Part shown: positions 1-8,528 of the stretch, one piece after another
Layout: the number at the start of each line of letters is the position of its first letter
How positions within the stretch are numbered: the stretch's first letter is position 1
Source: CAYTGR01 sp964437445
GTDB lineage: Bacteria > Chloroflexota > Anaerolineae > B4-G1 > SLSP01
NCBI GenBank assembly: GCA_964437445.1
Contig: CAYTGR010000048.1
Coordinates: forward strand, 1 to 34,907
Direction: 5' to 3'
Length of the DNA stretch: 34,907 nt
Made by a program: the position numbers and the translations under genes
Notes under the pieces: generated by a model
The model's database searches: none
What the model saw: only the letters and a program-made list of their open reading frames with translations
What the model was told of the DNA's origin: nothing

Positions 1-181
<181 letters not shown>

Positions 182-250
182 CGTCGTATGGAGAACTTGG
201 AGTTTTCGCAGAATATTCAACTGATGGGTGCACTTTACATTGTGAAATAG

Positions 251-372
<122 letters not shown>

Positions 373-393
373 CTTTTTCTTTTGTCACATACG

Positions 394-425
394 ACCCGGC
401 CCTCTACTGAGAGCCGGGTTTTTTA
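394..425 (+). terminator. Rho-independent terminator of the rRNA operon
   Basis: The GC-rich stem ACCCGGC (394-400) pairs with GCCGGGT (413-419) around a short loop and is followed by a run of T. It lies ~20 bases after the 5S gene and before the esterase gene, so it most likely ends the rRNA transcript. Confidence 0.85.
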
Positions 426-496
426 GTTGCGTGCCCTTGACGATCGGCCAGGAAGTGTTAAACTTGGCTAACCAATCTTGGAGGTCGTGTATTGAG

Positions 497-1543
497 ATGG
501 TGAAAAGGTGGGAGATGCTGTTGCTCCCAATCGTGGGGGTTAGCTTACTGCTTGCCGGTTGCCAAAGTGTCAATCAGGGGTATGCGGCGGCGGCTCCTAC
601 GATGACTACGATGACGGTCGGGAGCGCCGTGCCGACCTCCGTCGTGCCGACCGCGGTACCCACGCCTTTGCCGACCGCCACGGCTACCCTTACCCCTATC
701 CCGACGGCTACCCCAACGTTGTTTCCTTTCCCGGCTACTCCGGTTTTGGCCTGTGCTTATTGGCGAGGGGAGACCCGGAAAGAGACATTGGTCAGTCAAC
801 TGGGGGAAACGGTTGATTATCTGGTCCATTTGCCTCCCTGTTATGAGTCTTACCCCGAGGTGGCCTTTCCGGTTCTTTACTTGCTCCACGGTTGGCCGAT
901 GGATGAGTATCATTGGGACAATCTGGCGCTGGATGATTTGGCAGATGATTGGATGAGCCGCGGGCTGGTGGGACCTTTTATTGTCGTGATGCCGGGCGCG
1001 GTGTCTGATGGGCTCTATGTCAATTCTACCGGCGGGCCGCGCTCCTTTGAGACAGTGGTGGTAGAGGAATTAGTGCCGCTGGTGGATAGCCTGTATCGCA
1101 CCTGGCGAGCGCCAGCCGGGCGAGCCATCGGCGGAATTTCCCGTGGGGGCGTCTGGTCGTTGGAAATTGGGTTGCGCCATCCAGAGCTGTTTGGAATTAT
1201 CGGGGCACACAGTCCAGCTCTGTCGGTGAACCATCCTATCCCCAGTACCGATCCTTTTCAGCTGGCGACGGGGGGAGCTCCGGGACAGCGGCTGTACCTG
1301 GACGCCGGAGATGTGGATTGGACGCAGGCCAGCACACTCCAGCTGCGCGATTCGCTGCTCCAGGCGGGGGCTGATGTAACCTATCAGCAACATCAAGGCG
1401 GGCATGATGATGCGCTTTGGCAGAGTGGGGTAGGGGATTATCTGCAATTTTACACGGCCAGCTGGCCGCAACAGGTGGACGGCTTACCACGTTGGGATGT
1501 GGACCCTGAATCTTTGTGGTTGCAGGGGACTCCCAGACCATAG
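497..1543 (+). CDS. Lipoprotein esterase (alpha/beta hydrolase, esterase D-like)
   Basis: A predicted secreted, lipid-anchored esterase of 348 residues. The ATG at 497 is chosen because GGAGGT (480-485) lies 11 bases upstream and a lipoprotein signal peptide begins there; the reading frame runs open back into the 5S gene, which is not coding. Residues 1-21 form a signal peptide with lipobox LLAG-C. A Pro/Thr/Ala-rich linker follows to about residue 75. The catalytic domain has LLHGWP near residue 130 (oxyanion-hole region), the nucleophile elbow G-I-S-R-G with Ser215, an acid candidate around Asp272/Asp274 and His303 in GGHDD. This is the pattern of the Pfam 'putative esterase' family (feruloyl/acetylxylan esterases, esterase D). 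A role in removing acyl groups from plant polysaccharide fits the glycosidases elsewhere in the window, but the substrate cannot be read from sequence. Confidence 0.88.
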   Translation: MVKRWEMLLLPIVGVSLLLAGCQSVNQGYAAAAPTMTTMTVGSAVPTSVVPTAVPTPLPTATATLTPIPTATPTLFPFPATPVLACAYWRGETRKETLVSQLGETVDYLVHLPPCYESYPEVAFPVLYLLHGWPMDEYHWDNLALDDLADDWMSRGLVGPFIVVMPGAVSDGLYVNSTGGPRSFETVVVEELVPLVDSLYRTWRAPAGRAIGGISRGGVWSLEIGLRHPELFGIIGAHSPALSVNHPIPSTDPFQLATGGAPGQRLYLDAGDVDWTQASTLQLRDSLLQAGADVTYQQHQGGHDDALWQSGVGDYLQFYTASWPQQVDGLPRWDVDPESLWLQGTPRP

Positions 1544-1560
1544 AGGGGGTTGCAATGAAC

Positions 1561-1593
1561 AAAACGGGGACTGTCCCAGGCAGTCCCCGTTTT
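1561..1593. terminator. Bidirectional terminator between convergent genes
   Basis: A perfect 13-bp inverted repeat, AAAACGGGGACTG (1561-1573) and CAGTCCCCGTTTT (1581-1593), with a 7-base loop. T-runs form at the 3' side on both strands. It sits between the esterase (plus) and the RpiR regulator (minus), so it can end both transcripts. Confidence 0.9.
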
Positions 1594-1622
1594 CATTGAA
1601 TGGCCGGTTGGGCGAATGCTCT

Positions 1623-2516
1623 TTATTCCTGATCCCAGAGCCGCAGCAGGGCGGCGATGTCGTACATGGGGACTTTGTCCTGTTCCGCCACCAGTGCATT
1701 GAGGGATGTCAAGGCGGCTTTGATGTTGGCATCCGCTTTCTCTTTGTCAAGCGAAAGCACGGCTTGCCAGACAATGGACAGCAATACCGCCAGGGTGTCA
1801 AAAGAGGGATAGCCGGCGGGGGTTTTGGAAGAGGTTACCAGGTTGATCTCTGCCTGCCGGGCCGGAATGAGCGTCGGGCTGGTAGTCAGGGCTACGGTGT
1901 GCAGACCACGCTCGTGGGCGGCATTGATGAGGTGGCTTACTTCTATGTCAGGGTCAAGCCCCACTGAAATGGCTAACAACAGGTCGCCCGGTTGGGCGTC
2001 GCGCAACATCAGGGCCGCTTTGGCTACTTCGGCCCGGAGCGGATAAGCTTTGAGGCCGGCCAGTGAAAGGTAGGTAGCCCATAGCGAGGCCAGCCCATAG
2101 CCTTCCATTTTGCTGGTGATGAAGATTCGGGAGGCCTGGTGTATCAACTCGGCCACCCGGGCGATCAGCTCGGCATCGGCTTTCAGAGTCAAGACGCGGT
2201 CGCTGACTTCATCGGTGAGATGAGTGATGTAGGGCACCAGTTCTTTATCCTCGGCTTTGCCCGCTTCACGTTGGTAACGCAAGGCCAAATCCGTATTGAC
2301 GTACCGTTTGATCTCCCGTGAAAGCTCGCGGTAGCCCGAGTACCCCAGTTCTTGTGAAAAGCGGACCACAGTTGCCGGGTCTACCTTGACGCGGTGCGCC
2401 AGCTCGGTCGCGGTTAGAAAACCGGCATCCAGTGTATTTTCGAGGATAAAATCGGCCAGGGCCCGAAAACGCGGTGAAAGCTGCTCATATCTTTCCTGAA
2501 TTCGTTCGCGAAACAT
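1623..2516 (-). CDS. MurR/RpiR-family transcriptional regulator
   Basis: A 297-residue DNA-binding regulator with sugar-phosphate sensing architecture. Residues 1-77 form the RpiR-type helix-turn-helix (FRERIQERYEQLSPRF, then TATELAHRVKVDPATVVRF, the recognition region). Residues about 125-265 form a SIS domain, the fold that binds phosphorylated sugars (IFITSKMEGYGLASLWA, then GDLLLAISVG). The length is typical of the family. AAGGAGG lies just upstream of the ATG. It is transcribed alone from a strong promoter and is convergent with the esterase. Family members regulate uptake or use of amino sugars, ribose or inositol; its target is not shown here. The nearest divergent gene lies >300 bases away and runs in the same direction, so there is no obvious adjacent target operon. 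Confidence 0.93.
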   Translation of the reverse strand: MFRERIQERYEQLSPRFRALADFILENTLDAGFLTATELAHRVKVDPATVVRFSQELGYSGYRELSREIKRYVNTDLALRYQREAGKAEDKELVPYITHLTDEVSDRVLTLKADAELIARVAELIHQASRIFITSKMEGYGLASLWATYLSLAGLKAYPLRAEVAKAALMLRDAQPGDLLLAISVGLDPDIEVSHLINAAHERGLHTVALTTSPTLIPARQAEINLVTSSKTPAGYPSFDTLAVLLSIVWQAVLSLDKEKADANIKAALTSLNALVAEQDKVPMYDIAALLRLWDQE

Positions 2517-2591
2517 GTCAATCCTCCTTATTTGCTCCTTAGGCTGAGTAACCCAGATTTCATTTCGTATTAGTGTTTGCCTTTATATTTT

Positions 2592-2620
2592 ATGATACTC
2601 AGCGGCTGGGCCATTGTCAA
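2592..2620 (-). promoter_or_regulatory. Sigma-70-type promoter of the RpiR regulator gene
   Basis: On the minus strand a perfect -35 TTGACA (2615-2620) is separated by 17 bases from -10 TATCAT (2592-2597), followed ~75 bases later by the Shine-Dalgarno and ATG of the regulator. Confidence 0.75.
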
Positions 2621-2764
2621 TACTCGTTTGCAAAAGTAACGCTTTTTTAGCTATTTTGTTATGCAAAGTTGGGCCGAAAAGCGGGACATTTAAATTTGGT
2701 GGGCGGGAGGGGTGTTGGCTGCAAGGACAATCCCCAATTCAAGGGCTGAGGGGGAGAGCTGGGG

Positions 2765-2793
2765 CGCTAACACGGTAGAAAGCCGTGTTGGCG
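2765..2793. other. Hairpin downstream of the minus-strand protease operon
   Basis: The inverted repeat CGCTAACACGG (2765-2775) / CCGTGTTGGCG (2783-2793) has one G-T mismatch and a 7-base loop. It lies ~45 bases beyond the stop of the metallopeptidase gene. There is no clear T-run, so termination is only a possibility. Apart from this hairpin and the RpiR promoter, I see no gene in 2517-2839. Confidence 0.45.
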
Positions 2794-2839
2794 TCCTAAA
2801 GAGCAGGGGGGCCAGTTGTGGTTGTGCCGCCGGGGTATT

Positions 2840-4078
2840 TTACCGGGCGTTGCTGCGCACCGACCGGGTGGCGACCAGGGCGGGCAGGAATAACAGGCCG
2901 ATGAGGAGTAGCCATGGTGCCAGGTCCTGGACGACTACCAGGGCGGCCAACCAGGCCCGTTGCGGACGGGAAATAGCCTGGTCGTTGTGTTCCAGCCAGA
3001 CACGCCATTCACGTTCCAGCGTAGCGAGGTCAATGTTCAGGCTGCGTTCTAAGCCCGCCGAACAGCCGGCCCCGTCGGCGTAGGCGTTGAGCAGGGCGCG
3101 CAGTCCTGACCAGCCATAGGTCTGGCGCAGGTAGGTGGCGACGCTCTGGCTTTGGGCATAGGCCAGGATGATCTGACTTTGTTCCAGGGGGAGGGTGTTA
3201 CATAGTTGACCCAAGGGGAGGAGCGTGGCCTCACGGCGCGCTTTATCCAGGGCCACGGTGTAAGTTGGGTCAGGCCGGCGCTCAAAGTAGGAAGCCAGGC
3301 CCTCGTTGAGCCAGGTAGGCAATCCCTCGTACCCTTCTGCTCCCAAGAGCTGGTAGAGGACGTAATGCGTCAACTCGTGGGGGATGGTGAGCTCCATTTG
3401 CAAGGCGGCCTGGGAGGAGGGCGGAATCGCTAACAGTACGACGCCGACAGCGGGGTAGGCTTCTCCGCCGACCCATTCCCGGCCGGCCAACCGGAGCGCG
3501 GATTGCAGATCGGGCTGAGAAGGGTAAACGTAGAGAGCGAGCGGCTCACTCAGCACGGGGCTGCCCAGAGCGTTTTGGATCTCTTCTAATGAGGCCTGCG
3601 CTATGTCCAGCCCGTTGAGCATCAGAGCAGGCTCGCCGGAGACCCAACGCAGGGTGAGGTTGTCGCGGCGCAGCTCTTGCCAGGCGAAGCGATTGTCTTC
3701 GTAGAGAAACGAGATTTCCGCTGTGCGATAAGTTTGTCCTTGCGCGTCCGTGTATTCCCACCAATAGGTGACCTGGGCAAAAGGCGCAAAAAGCTCCTGG
3801 CGCAGATCGCGTTCGTAGCGGGCCTGGTTGTTTTCCACAGGTAGTGGATGCAGCTGGGTGTGCTCGGCCGTCCGCAGGTACAGTTTGGCCTCAGGCCCCC
3901 ATTGACCTGTGGGCAGCAGCAGGGAGACGGTCAGCGTTTGGCCGAAGGTGTAGCTGTAAGGGGTTTGCAGCGTGGCCTGGGCCAGCGCCACGGGAAGGCC
4001 GCCCGGCTGCGCCAGGAGCAAGCAACCCAGGATGATTACGTTCAGAATTAGCCGCCGTGGTTGGATCAGTCGGACCAC
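2840..4078 (-). CDS. Membrane-anchored gluzincin metallopeptidase (peptidase MA-like)
   Basis: A 412-residue predicted extracytoplasmic protease. The N-terminal hydrophobic segment (about residues 10-34, ending ALAQA) looks like a signal peptide. The zinc motif HELTH is at 234-238 with a downstream NEG (Glu259) 25 residues from the first His, the gluzincin layout seen in the peptidase MA family. A second hydrophobic helix near the C-terminus (about 382-402) followed by Arg residues would anchor it. The GTG start overlaps the last 13 bases of the HEAT-repeat gene, which indicates translational coupling. Upstream in the same unit is an RseP-like site-2 protease, so the operon may deal with membrane-protein processing. 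Substrate unknown. No better ATG start is visible. Confidence 0.82.
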   Translation of the reverse strand: MVRLIQPRRLILNVIILGCLLLAQPGGLPVALAQATLQTPYSYTFGQTLTVSLLLPTGQWGPEAKLYLRTAEHTQLHPLPVENNQARYERDLRQELFAPFAQVTYWWEYTDAQGQTYRTAEISFLYEDNRFAWQELRRDNLTLRWVSGEPALMLNGLDIAQASLEEIQNALGSPVLSEPLALYVYPSQPDLQSALRLAGREWVGGEAYPAVGVVLLAIPPSSQAALQMELTIPHELTHYVLYQLLGAEGYEGLPTWLNEGLASYFERRPDPTYTVALDKARREATLLPLGQLCNTLPLEQSQIILAYAQSQSVATYLRQTYGWSGLRALLNAYADGAGCSAGLERSLNIDLATLEREWRVWLEHNDQAISRPQRAWLAALVVVQDLAPWLLLIGLLFLPALVATRSVRSNAR

Positions 4079-5112
4079 TCCAGTTCGTCTCCTGTGTCGT
4101 CGTCTTCATCTGCCCAGAGATCAAGCTCGTCGTCCTCGGATTCAGACTCCCCCAGGGCCTCAGGCGGAGCGAAAAAACGGGCCGAGTCACCGTGGAAAAA
4201 GTCTAATTCAGCCAGCGCCTCCTGCGCGGCCTCGCTGAGCGCTTCATTGTCGGCGTGGGCGTAGCGTTCCAGTGTGCGCCGGGCCAAATCCCCCCCAATT
4301 TGCCCCAGTGACCAGAGGGCCATTTGCTGCACTTCGGGATCTACGTCTTCTATCAGATAGATCAGCTCGCGGACGGCTGCCCGCAATTCCATTTCTCCAC
4401 AAGCGCGAGCCGCCTCGTAGCGCATCGCCGGATTGAGGCTTTGCAGTTCCTTGCGCACGATGTTGGCCCACCGCCGGTCGGCATTGCGTCCCATGGCGAA
4501 GATGGCGCTGATCCGCAGCGATTCATCGGGGCTGGCGTACGCCTGCTCAATCAGGGTGACGATTTCCTGGGTACCCAGGTAGGCCAGCGCTTCCAGGGTG
4601 CGGCGGCGGACCTCCAGGTCTTCGCCAGCTTTCCGGTGGGCAGCCAGCAGGGCCTGATGGGCCATCTCAAAGGGACGGGGCCGGATTTTCTTCAGCTCTC
4701 CCAGCAGGATGAAGCGGGCCAGGGCTTGCGCAGCGGCGGCGCGCACCTGGGCGTGCTCATCTTCCAGCAACAGCTGACAGAACGACGGAATGAGCCGCAC
4801 GTCTTCGTCTTCCCACAGACCCTCAATGGCTACCATGCGCACCTGAGGGTCGGTATCAAATAGCGCCAGCCGGAAGCAGGCCGCAAAGTCCAGCTCGTAA
4901 TCGGCTTCGGCCATCTCACTCAACGTCTGGATCAGCTCGCGGCGCACCAGAAGGGGCAGGCTCGGCCAGAGCCGGCTGAGCCGCGTCTCGTCCTCAGTCA
5001 GCAGGCCGGAGAGAAAGTGCAAGGCGCGGCGATCCGGCATTTGCTGCGCCTCTTCCAGCGGTTGCCATAGCTGCTCGGCGGCGGTTACAGCGGGGGTGGG
5101 GTGAGCGGGCAT
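4066..5112 (-). CDS. HEAT-repeat protein with acidic C-terminal tail
   Basis: A 348-residue all-helical repeat protein, probably a cytoplasmic scaffold. HEAT/PBS-lyase-type repeats of about 30-36 residues recur, recognisable as DPQVRMVAIEGLWE, HAQVRAAAAQALARF, DESLRISAIFAMGR and DPEVQQMALWSLGQI. The last ~26 residues are strongly acidic (SESEDDELDLWADEDDD and on). There is no signal peptide or enzymatic motif. It lies 42 bases after the site-2 protease gene and overlaps the metallopeptidase gene by 13 bases, so the three form one transcription unit. HEAT repeats bind proteins; the partner is probably another product of this operon, but that is inference. Confidence 0.85.
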   Translation of the reverse strand: MPAHPTPAVTAAEQLWQPLEEAQQMPDRRALHFLSGLLTEDETRLSRLWPSLPLLVRRELIQTLSEMAEADYELDFAACFRLALFDTDPQVRMVAIEGLWEDEDVRLIPSFCQLLLEDEHAQVRAAAAQALARFILLGELKKIRPRPFEMAHQALLAAHRKAGEDLEVRRRTLEALAYLGTQEIVTLIEQAYASPDESLRISAIFAMGRNADRRWANIVRKELQSLNPAMRYEAARACGEMELRAAVRELIYLIEDVDPEVQQMALWSLGQIGGDLARRTLERYAHADNEALSEAAQEALAELDFFHGDSARFFAPPEALGESESEDDELDLWADEDDDTGDELEWSD

Positions 5113-5154
5113 CGCTTTATCTTCCTTCTTGCTTCTTGGCTTGCTTCTTGGGTT

Positions 5155-6330
5155 TCAGGGGGTCGGTAAGTTGATGGGGAAGAGGATGTCCAGAGCGGTG
5201 ATGGCGACGAAGAGCACCAGGAAGAGCATCAGGGCTACCTGATGGATGCGTTCTTCTATCGCGGGCGTGATCGGTTTATGGCGCAGCTTCTCCACGATGA
5301 CGAAGAGGATCCGTCCGCCGTCCAACGCCGGGATGGGTAACAGGTTGAAGATCGCCAACCCTACGCTCACGATGATGAGAATACTGAGGATGGGGTAAAG
5401 GGAGCCGTAGGCGACGCTTTGTTGGACCGATTGGGAAGCGATACGGCTGATGCCAATGACGCCGACGGGGCGGGCCTCTTCCACCGGGATCAGGCCGCGC
5501 AGGATGTAGACGGGCGCCATCACGGTAGACAGTGTCACCATGGCAAAATATTCCGTTCCTCGCACGAAGGCTTGCGGCAGCGAGTAGCGTTTCTGCTGTC
5601 CGGGTATGATCTGCCCGCTCAGCACAATACCCATCGGCCCCTGACCGGCGGGGGGGTGCGAACGCGGGGTCAGGGTCACGGGCAGCGTTTCCCCGTTGCG
5701 CTCTACCGTCAACGAGACCGGTTGGTCCAGATGGTCTTGAGTGTAATTGGTCACGTCGTCAGCGGCCTGGACCGGCTGGCCGCCGATGGCGACAATCACA
5801 TCTTGAGATTGCAGTCCCGCCTGGGCGGCCGGTGAATCGGGGGCCACTTCATCTATGGTAACACGGACGGCGGGAATGCCGCTGCTAAAGAGGATCACGG
5901 CCACGACCCAGGCAGTCAGAAGATTCATCAACGGGCCGCCGAAGAAGATCAGGAAACGCTTGCCCGCCGGTTGGGCGTAGAGACTATGCCGCCGGCGCTC
6001 GGCTTCCGCTTCCGCCTGGGTGAAAGCATCGTTCGGGCAAAATTCGCCGGTCTCAGCGGGGACAGTTGATTTTCCGCCAGCATCTTCCCCTTCCAGGCGC
6101 ACAAAGGCGCCGAACGGAATCAAGTTAAGGGTGAACTCGGTTTCGCGCCAGCGAAAGAGGCGAACCAGGCGCGGGGGAATGCCAATGCCGAATTCATGGG
6201 CCCACACGCCGGCCCATTTGGCCATCAAAAAGTGACCGAATTCGTGCAAGACCAGCAGCGGCACCAGGGCCACCAGGAAGGACAGGATGGTCAATCCCGT
6301 CTGGCCGAAAATATTAGTAAGGTTGGGCAT
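5155..6330 (-). CDS. rseP: RseP-like site-2 (M50) zinc protease
   Basis: A 391-residue intramembrane protease. The zinc motif HEFGH (29-33) lies inside the first transmembrane helix, followed by the typical FGIG and NLIPFGAFV segments. One PDZ domain spans about 155-220 (APDSPAAQAGLQSQDVIVAI). The third zinc ligand is in NLLPIPALDGGR (Asp337), within the penultimate hydrophobic region. Family members cut anti-sigma factors and leftover signal peptides in the membrane. The length is slightly long because of a ~35-residue insertion at 82-118. It heads an operon with a HEAT-repeat protein and a metallopeptidase. There is no dxr/uppS/cdsA neighbourhood as in many bacteria. Confidence 0.93.
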   Translation of the reverse strand: MPNLTNIFGQTGLTILSFLVALVPLLVLHEFGHFLMAKWAGVWAHEFGIGIPPRLVRLFRWRETEFTLNLIPFGAFVRLEGEDAGGKSTVPAETGEFCPNDAFTQAEAEAERRRHSLYAQPAGKRFLIFFGGPLMNLLTAWVVAVILFSSGIPAVRVTIDEVAPDSPAAQAGLQSQDVIVAIGGQPVQAADDVTNYTQDHLDQPVSLTVERNGETLPVTLTPRSHPPAGQGPMGIVLSGQIIPGQQKRYSLPQAFVRGTEYFAMVTLSTVMAPVYILRGLIPVEEARPVGVIGISRIASQSVQQSVAYGSLYPILSILIIVSVGLAIFNLLPIPALDGGRILFVIVEKLRHKPITPAIEERIHQVALMLFLVLFVAITALDILFPINLPTP

Positions 6331-6376
6331 GTTTTTTTCTCCTTAGGCCTGCTCTAAGACCTACTTTATTACCCGC

Positions 6377-6405
6377 ATTATACTCTATCCTGTGGGGGGT
6401 GTCCA
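6377..6405 (-). promoter_or_regulatory. Promoter of the rseP-HEAT-metallopeptidase operon
   Basis: On the minus strand -35 TGGACA (6400-6405), a 17-base spacer and a perfect -10 TATAAT (6377-6382) lie ~45 bases upstream of the rseP ATG. It is divergent from the promoter of the GH99-like gene. Confidence 0.75.
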
Positions 6406-6415
6406 GATGACCCGC

Positions 6416-6443
6416 TTGCTATCTGGCCCCCTCCGGTTATACT
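6416..6443 (+). promoter_or_regulatory. Promoter of the GH99-like gene
   Basis: -35 TTGCTA (6416-6421), a 16-base spacer and -10 TATACT (6438-6443). AGGAG (6452-6456) precedes the ATG at 6463. The start site would leave a very short leader of about 10-15 bases. Confidence 0.6.
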
Positions 6444-6462
6444 TACCACTCAGGAGAACAAC

Positions 6463-7806
6463 ATGCGTCGGCGATATTATCGGTGGATTTTTCTTCTGGT
6501 GATCCTTGTGCTCCCGTGGGGCAGTTGTCCGCGGGTGGTCCAGGCGCAGGATGAGCGTCTGGTCCTGGCCTTCTACTACGCCTGGTTTGACGCGAACACC
6601 TGGGCACTCCCCCTTTCGGATCAGCCGGTGCAGTCTTATGCCTCCGCCGATCCGGCAGTCATTGAGCACCACGTCTTGCAGGCTCAGCAGGCCGGATTAG
6701 ATGCGTTGGTGCAGGCGTGGTACGGTCCCGACGCCGCCAACAATCAGACGGAGCCGAATTTCCGTATCCTGTTGGATAAAGCGCTGGCCCATGGACTCAA
6801 CGCGGCCGTCTCGGTGGACCTGGGGGGGCCGTTTCTGCAGAATACCGGTGCTATGGCGACAGCGTTGGCGACCTTACGGGAGGGCCATGCGCAACACCCG
6901 GCCTATTTGCGCGTTGGTGGACGCCCGGTAGTCTTTTTCTGGCGACAGGAGCGTTACAGCGTGGAAACCTGGGCCACGCTCCGCCAGCAGGTAGATCCGG
7001 ATCGGACAATGCTATGGATCGCCGAAGGGGCGCGCCCTGAATACCTGGAGGTCTTTGACGGCCTCTATCTCTACAGCGTGGCCTGGTCCGAAAATCCGGC
7101 CGGGGTGTTGACCCGCTGGGGCGGGGAAGTGCGCCAATGGAGCGCCGCCCACAACACGTTCCGCTACTGGGTGGCGACCGTGATGCCCGGCTACGATGAC
7201 CGTGTCACCGGGCGGTCGGATGCTTTTGTGCGGTCGCGCGCCGAGGGCAGCTATTATCAGCAAACCTGGGACGGCGCGCGCGCCAGCCAGGCGGATTGGG
7301 TGGTGGTAACCAGCTTCAACGAATGGTTGGAAGGGACCCAGATTGAGCCTTCGTCTACCTATGGAGACTTTTATCTGAACCTGACGGCGCAGCTGGGGGC
7401 CGGGTATCGCAGCGCAGCCGCGCCCGCACCGACTGCGACCGCGTCCCCCTCGCCGACGCCGCTGCCGCCCTCGCCAACTGCGACGGTGCCGCCTCCGCCG
7501 ACGCCGACCCCTTTGCCACCCACTGACACTCCCACACCAACTCTGACTCCGACGGTCACGCCGACGCCCACGGCTACGCGACTCTATTTCGTCACCCCGA
7601 CCGACACGCCGGTCTATAGCGCCCCTCCGACGGTCAACCTGCCCCCGGCTCCGACCGTCTATCTCTATGGTCAAAAAACCGCAGAGCCTGTCCCGGCGCG
7701 CCTGCAGCCGGTGGAAGGTGGGCGTCCCCAACGGCTTTGTAGCCCCTTCCTGGCGATCATCCTGTTGGGGTTAGGGGCCCTGCTCAAGGTCAAACGCTTC
7801 TGGTGA
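6463..7806 (+). CDS. Surface-anchored GH99-like glycoside hydrolase
   Basis: A 447-residue predicted exported glycosidase. A signal peptide spans residues 1-28 (cleavage after VQA). The catalytic domain (about 32-315) resembles glycoside hydrolase family 99 and related TIM-barrel proteins. It opens with LAFYYAWFD, has AQQAGLDALVQAWYGP, and carries the family hallmark SFNEWLEGTQIEPS (284-297) with Glu287, Glu290 and Glu295 as active-site candidates. Residues about 318-390 are a Pro/Thr/Ser linker. A C-terminal hydrophobic helix (about 425-442) ends KVKRFW, so the enzyme is held at the membrane on a flexible stalk. GH99 enzymes are endo-alpha-mannosidases/mannanases; whether this protein has that activity cannot be decided, because related unassigned families share the motif. 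Confidence 0.85.
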   Translation: MRRRYYRWIFLLVILVLPWGSCPRVVQAQDERLVLAFYYAWFDANTWALPLSDQPVQSYASADPAVIEHHVLQAQQAGLDALVQAWYGPDAANNQTEPNFRILLDKALAHGLNAAVSVDLGGPFLQNTGAMATALATLREGHAQHPAYLRVGGRPVVFFWRQERYSVETWATLRQQVDPDRTMLWIAEGARPEYLEVFDGLYLYSVAWSENPAGVLTRWGGEVRQWSAAHNTFRYWVATVMPGYDDRVTGRSDAFVRSRAEGSYYQQTWDGARASQADWVVVTSFNEWLEGTQIEPSSTYGDFYLNLTAQLGAGYRSAAAPAPTATASPSPTPLPPSPTATVPPPPTPTPLPPTDTPTPTLTPTVTPTPTATRLYFVTPTDTPVYSAPPTVNLPPAPTVYLYGQKTAEPVPARLQPVEGGRPQRLCSPFLAIILLGLGALLKVKRFW

Positions 7807-7820
7807 TAGGGCCGGGGCAT

Positions 7821-7858
7821 TAAAAAGAGGCCTGACCGGTTAGACAGCCGGTCAGGCC
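7821..7858 (-). terminator. Terminator of the PH-domain/LysM/transglycosylase operon
   Basis: The stem GGCCTGACCGG (7829-7839) / CCGGTCAGGCC (7848-7858) has an 8-base loop. On the minus strand it is followed by a T-run (plus-strand AAAAAG at 7822-7827), which fits termination of the minus-strand operon ending at 7883. It may also slow the convergent GH99-like transcript. Confidence 0.85.
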
Positions 7859-7882
7859 CCTGGATGATGGTTGGCTTTACCG

Positions 7883-8524
7883 CTACTTAAAGATCAGCTC
7901 TTCCAGCCGGCTGATTTCCTCTGGGGGCACATCGGGAAAACGCAGGCCGCCTTTGACCTCGGCGCCGACTTCTTTAAACTCGTACCCACTCATGCTCAAG
8001 ACCACGTCGCGGGCGCCGGTGAGCATTTGCAGTAGCCCCCAGAGGGGGTTTTTAGAGAAGTTGGTATCCAACACCTGGATCTTGCCCCCTTTGAGGTAAA
8101 CCACATCGGCCCGCAGGCTGCGTTTGGGATCAGGGGTTGTGATAATAATGCGTTTGTTGGTCAGGATGAATTGCCATTGATGGTAAGTCAACCAGCCCTG
8201 CCCGCCTTGGGCCAGCAAGAGCAACCCCAGCAGTGCCAAAAGGCCAGTAATATATTCAATCAGGGTTTCTACCTGGAGGAGCCAGAATATCAACGTCAGC
8301 GGAGCGGCCACTCCCGCCAAGACGAGCCCTACACGCAGCATGATCTGCGAAGCTACCTGCCGGTAATCCGCCATGTGGATGACCAGCTGCACTTCTTCGC
8401 CTTGCAGGTAGTGCGGGGCCGGCAATACGGTCTCATAAAGCGCCCCTTGCAGGCGCTTGAAGAACTTGACGATGGCCCCGCCCCCTGCCAATGCCTGGGG
8501 CTCAGGTGTCGTTTCTTCGCTCAC
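7883..8524 (-). CDS. PH-domain membrane protein
   Basis: A 213-residue protein. Two transmembrane helices occupy about 61-85 and 88-110. The segment WQFILTNKRIIITTP, the usual start of a bacterial PH-like domain (bPH2 type), follows, with strands to about residue 190. The N-terminal 50 residues, rich in Glu and Gly, are cytoplasmic or linker-like. Bacterial PH proteins of this kind occur in membranes and some affect cell-envelope stress; the exact role is unknown. It is the last gene of a minus-strand operon, 4 bases after the LysM gene stop, so it is probably co-translated. Confidence 0.78.
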   Translation of the reverse strand: MSEETTPEPQALAGGGAIVKFFKRLQGALYETVLPAPHYLQGEEVQLVIHMADYRQVASQIMLRVGLVLAGVAAPLTLIFWLLQVETLIEYITGLLALLGLLLLAQGGQGWLTYHQWQFILTNKRIIITTPDPKRSLRADVVYLKGGKIQVLDTNFSKNPLWGLLQMLTGARDVVLSMSGYEFKEVGAEVKGGLRFPDVPPEEISRLEELIFK

Positions 8525-8528
8525 GGTA

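Noticed and set aside
7012..7731. 239-codon minus-strand open frame opposite the GH99-like gene
   Set aside because: An Arg/Gly low-complexity product created by the Pro/Thr linker codons on the plus strand.
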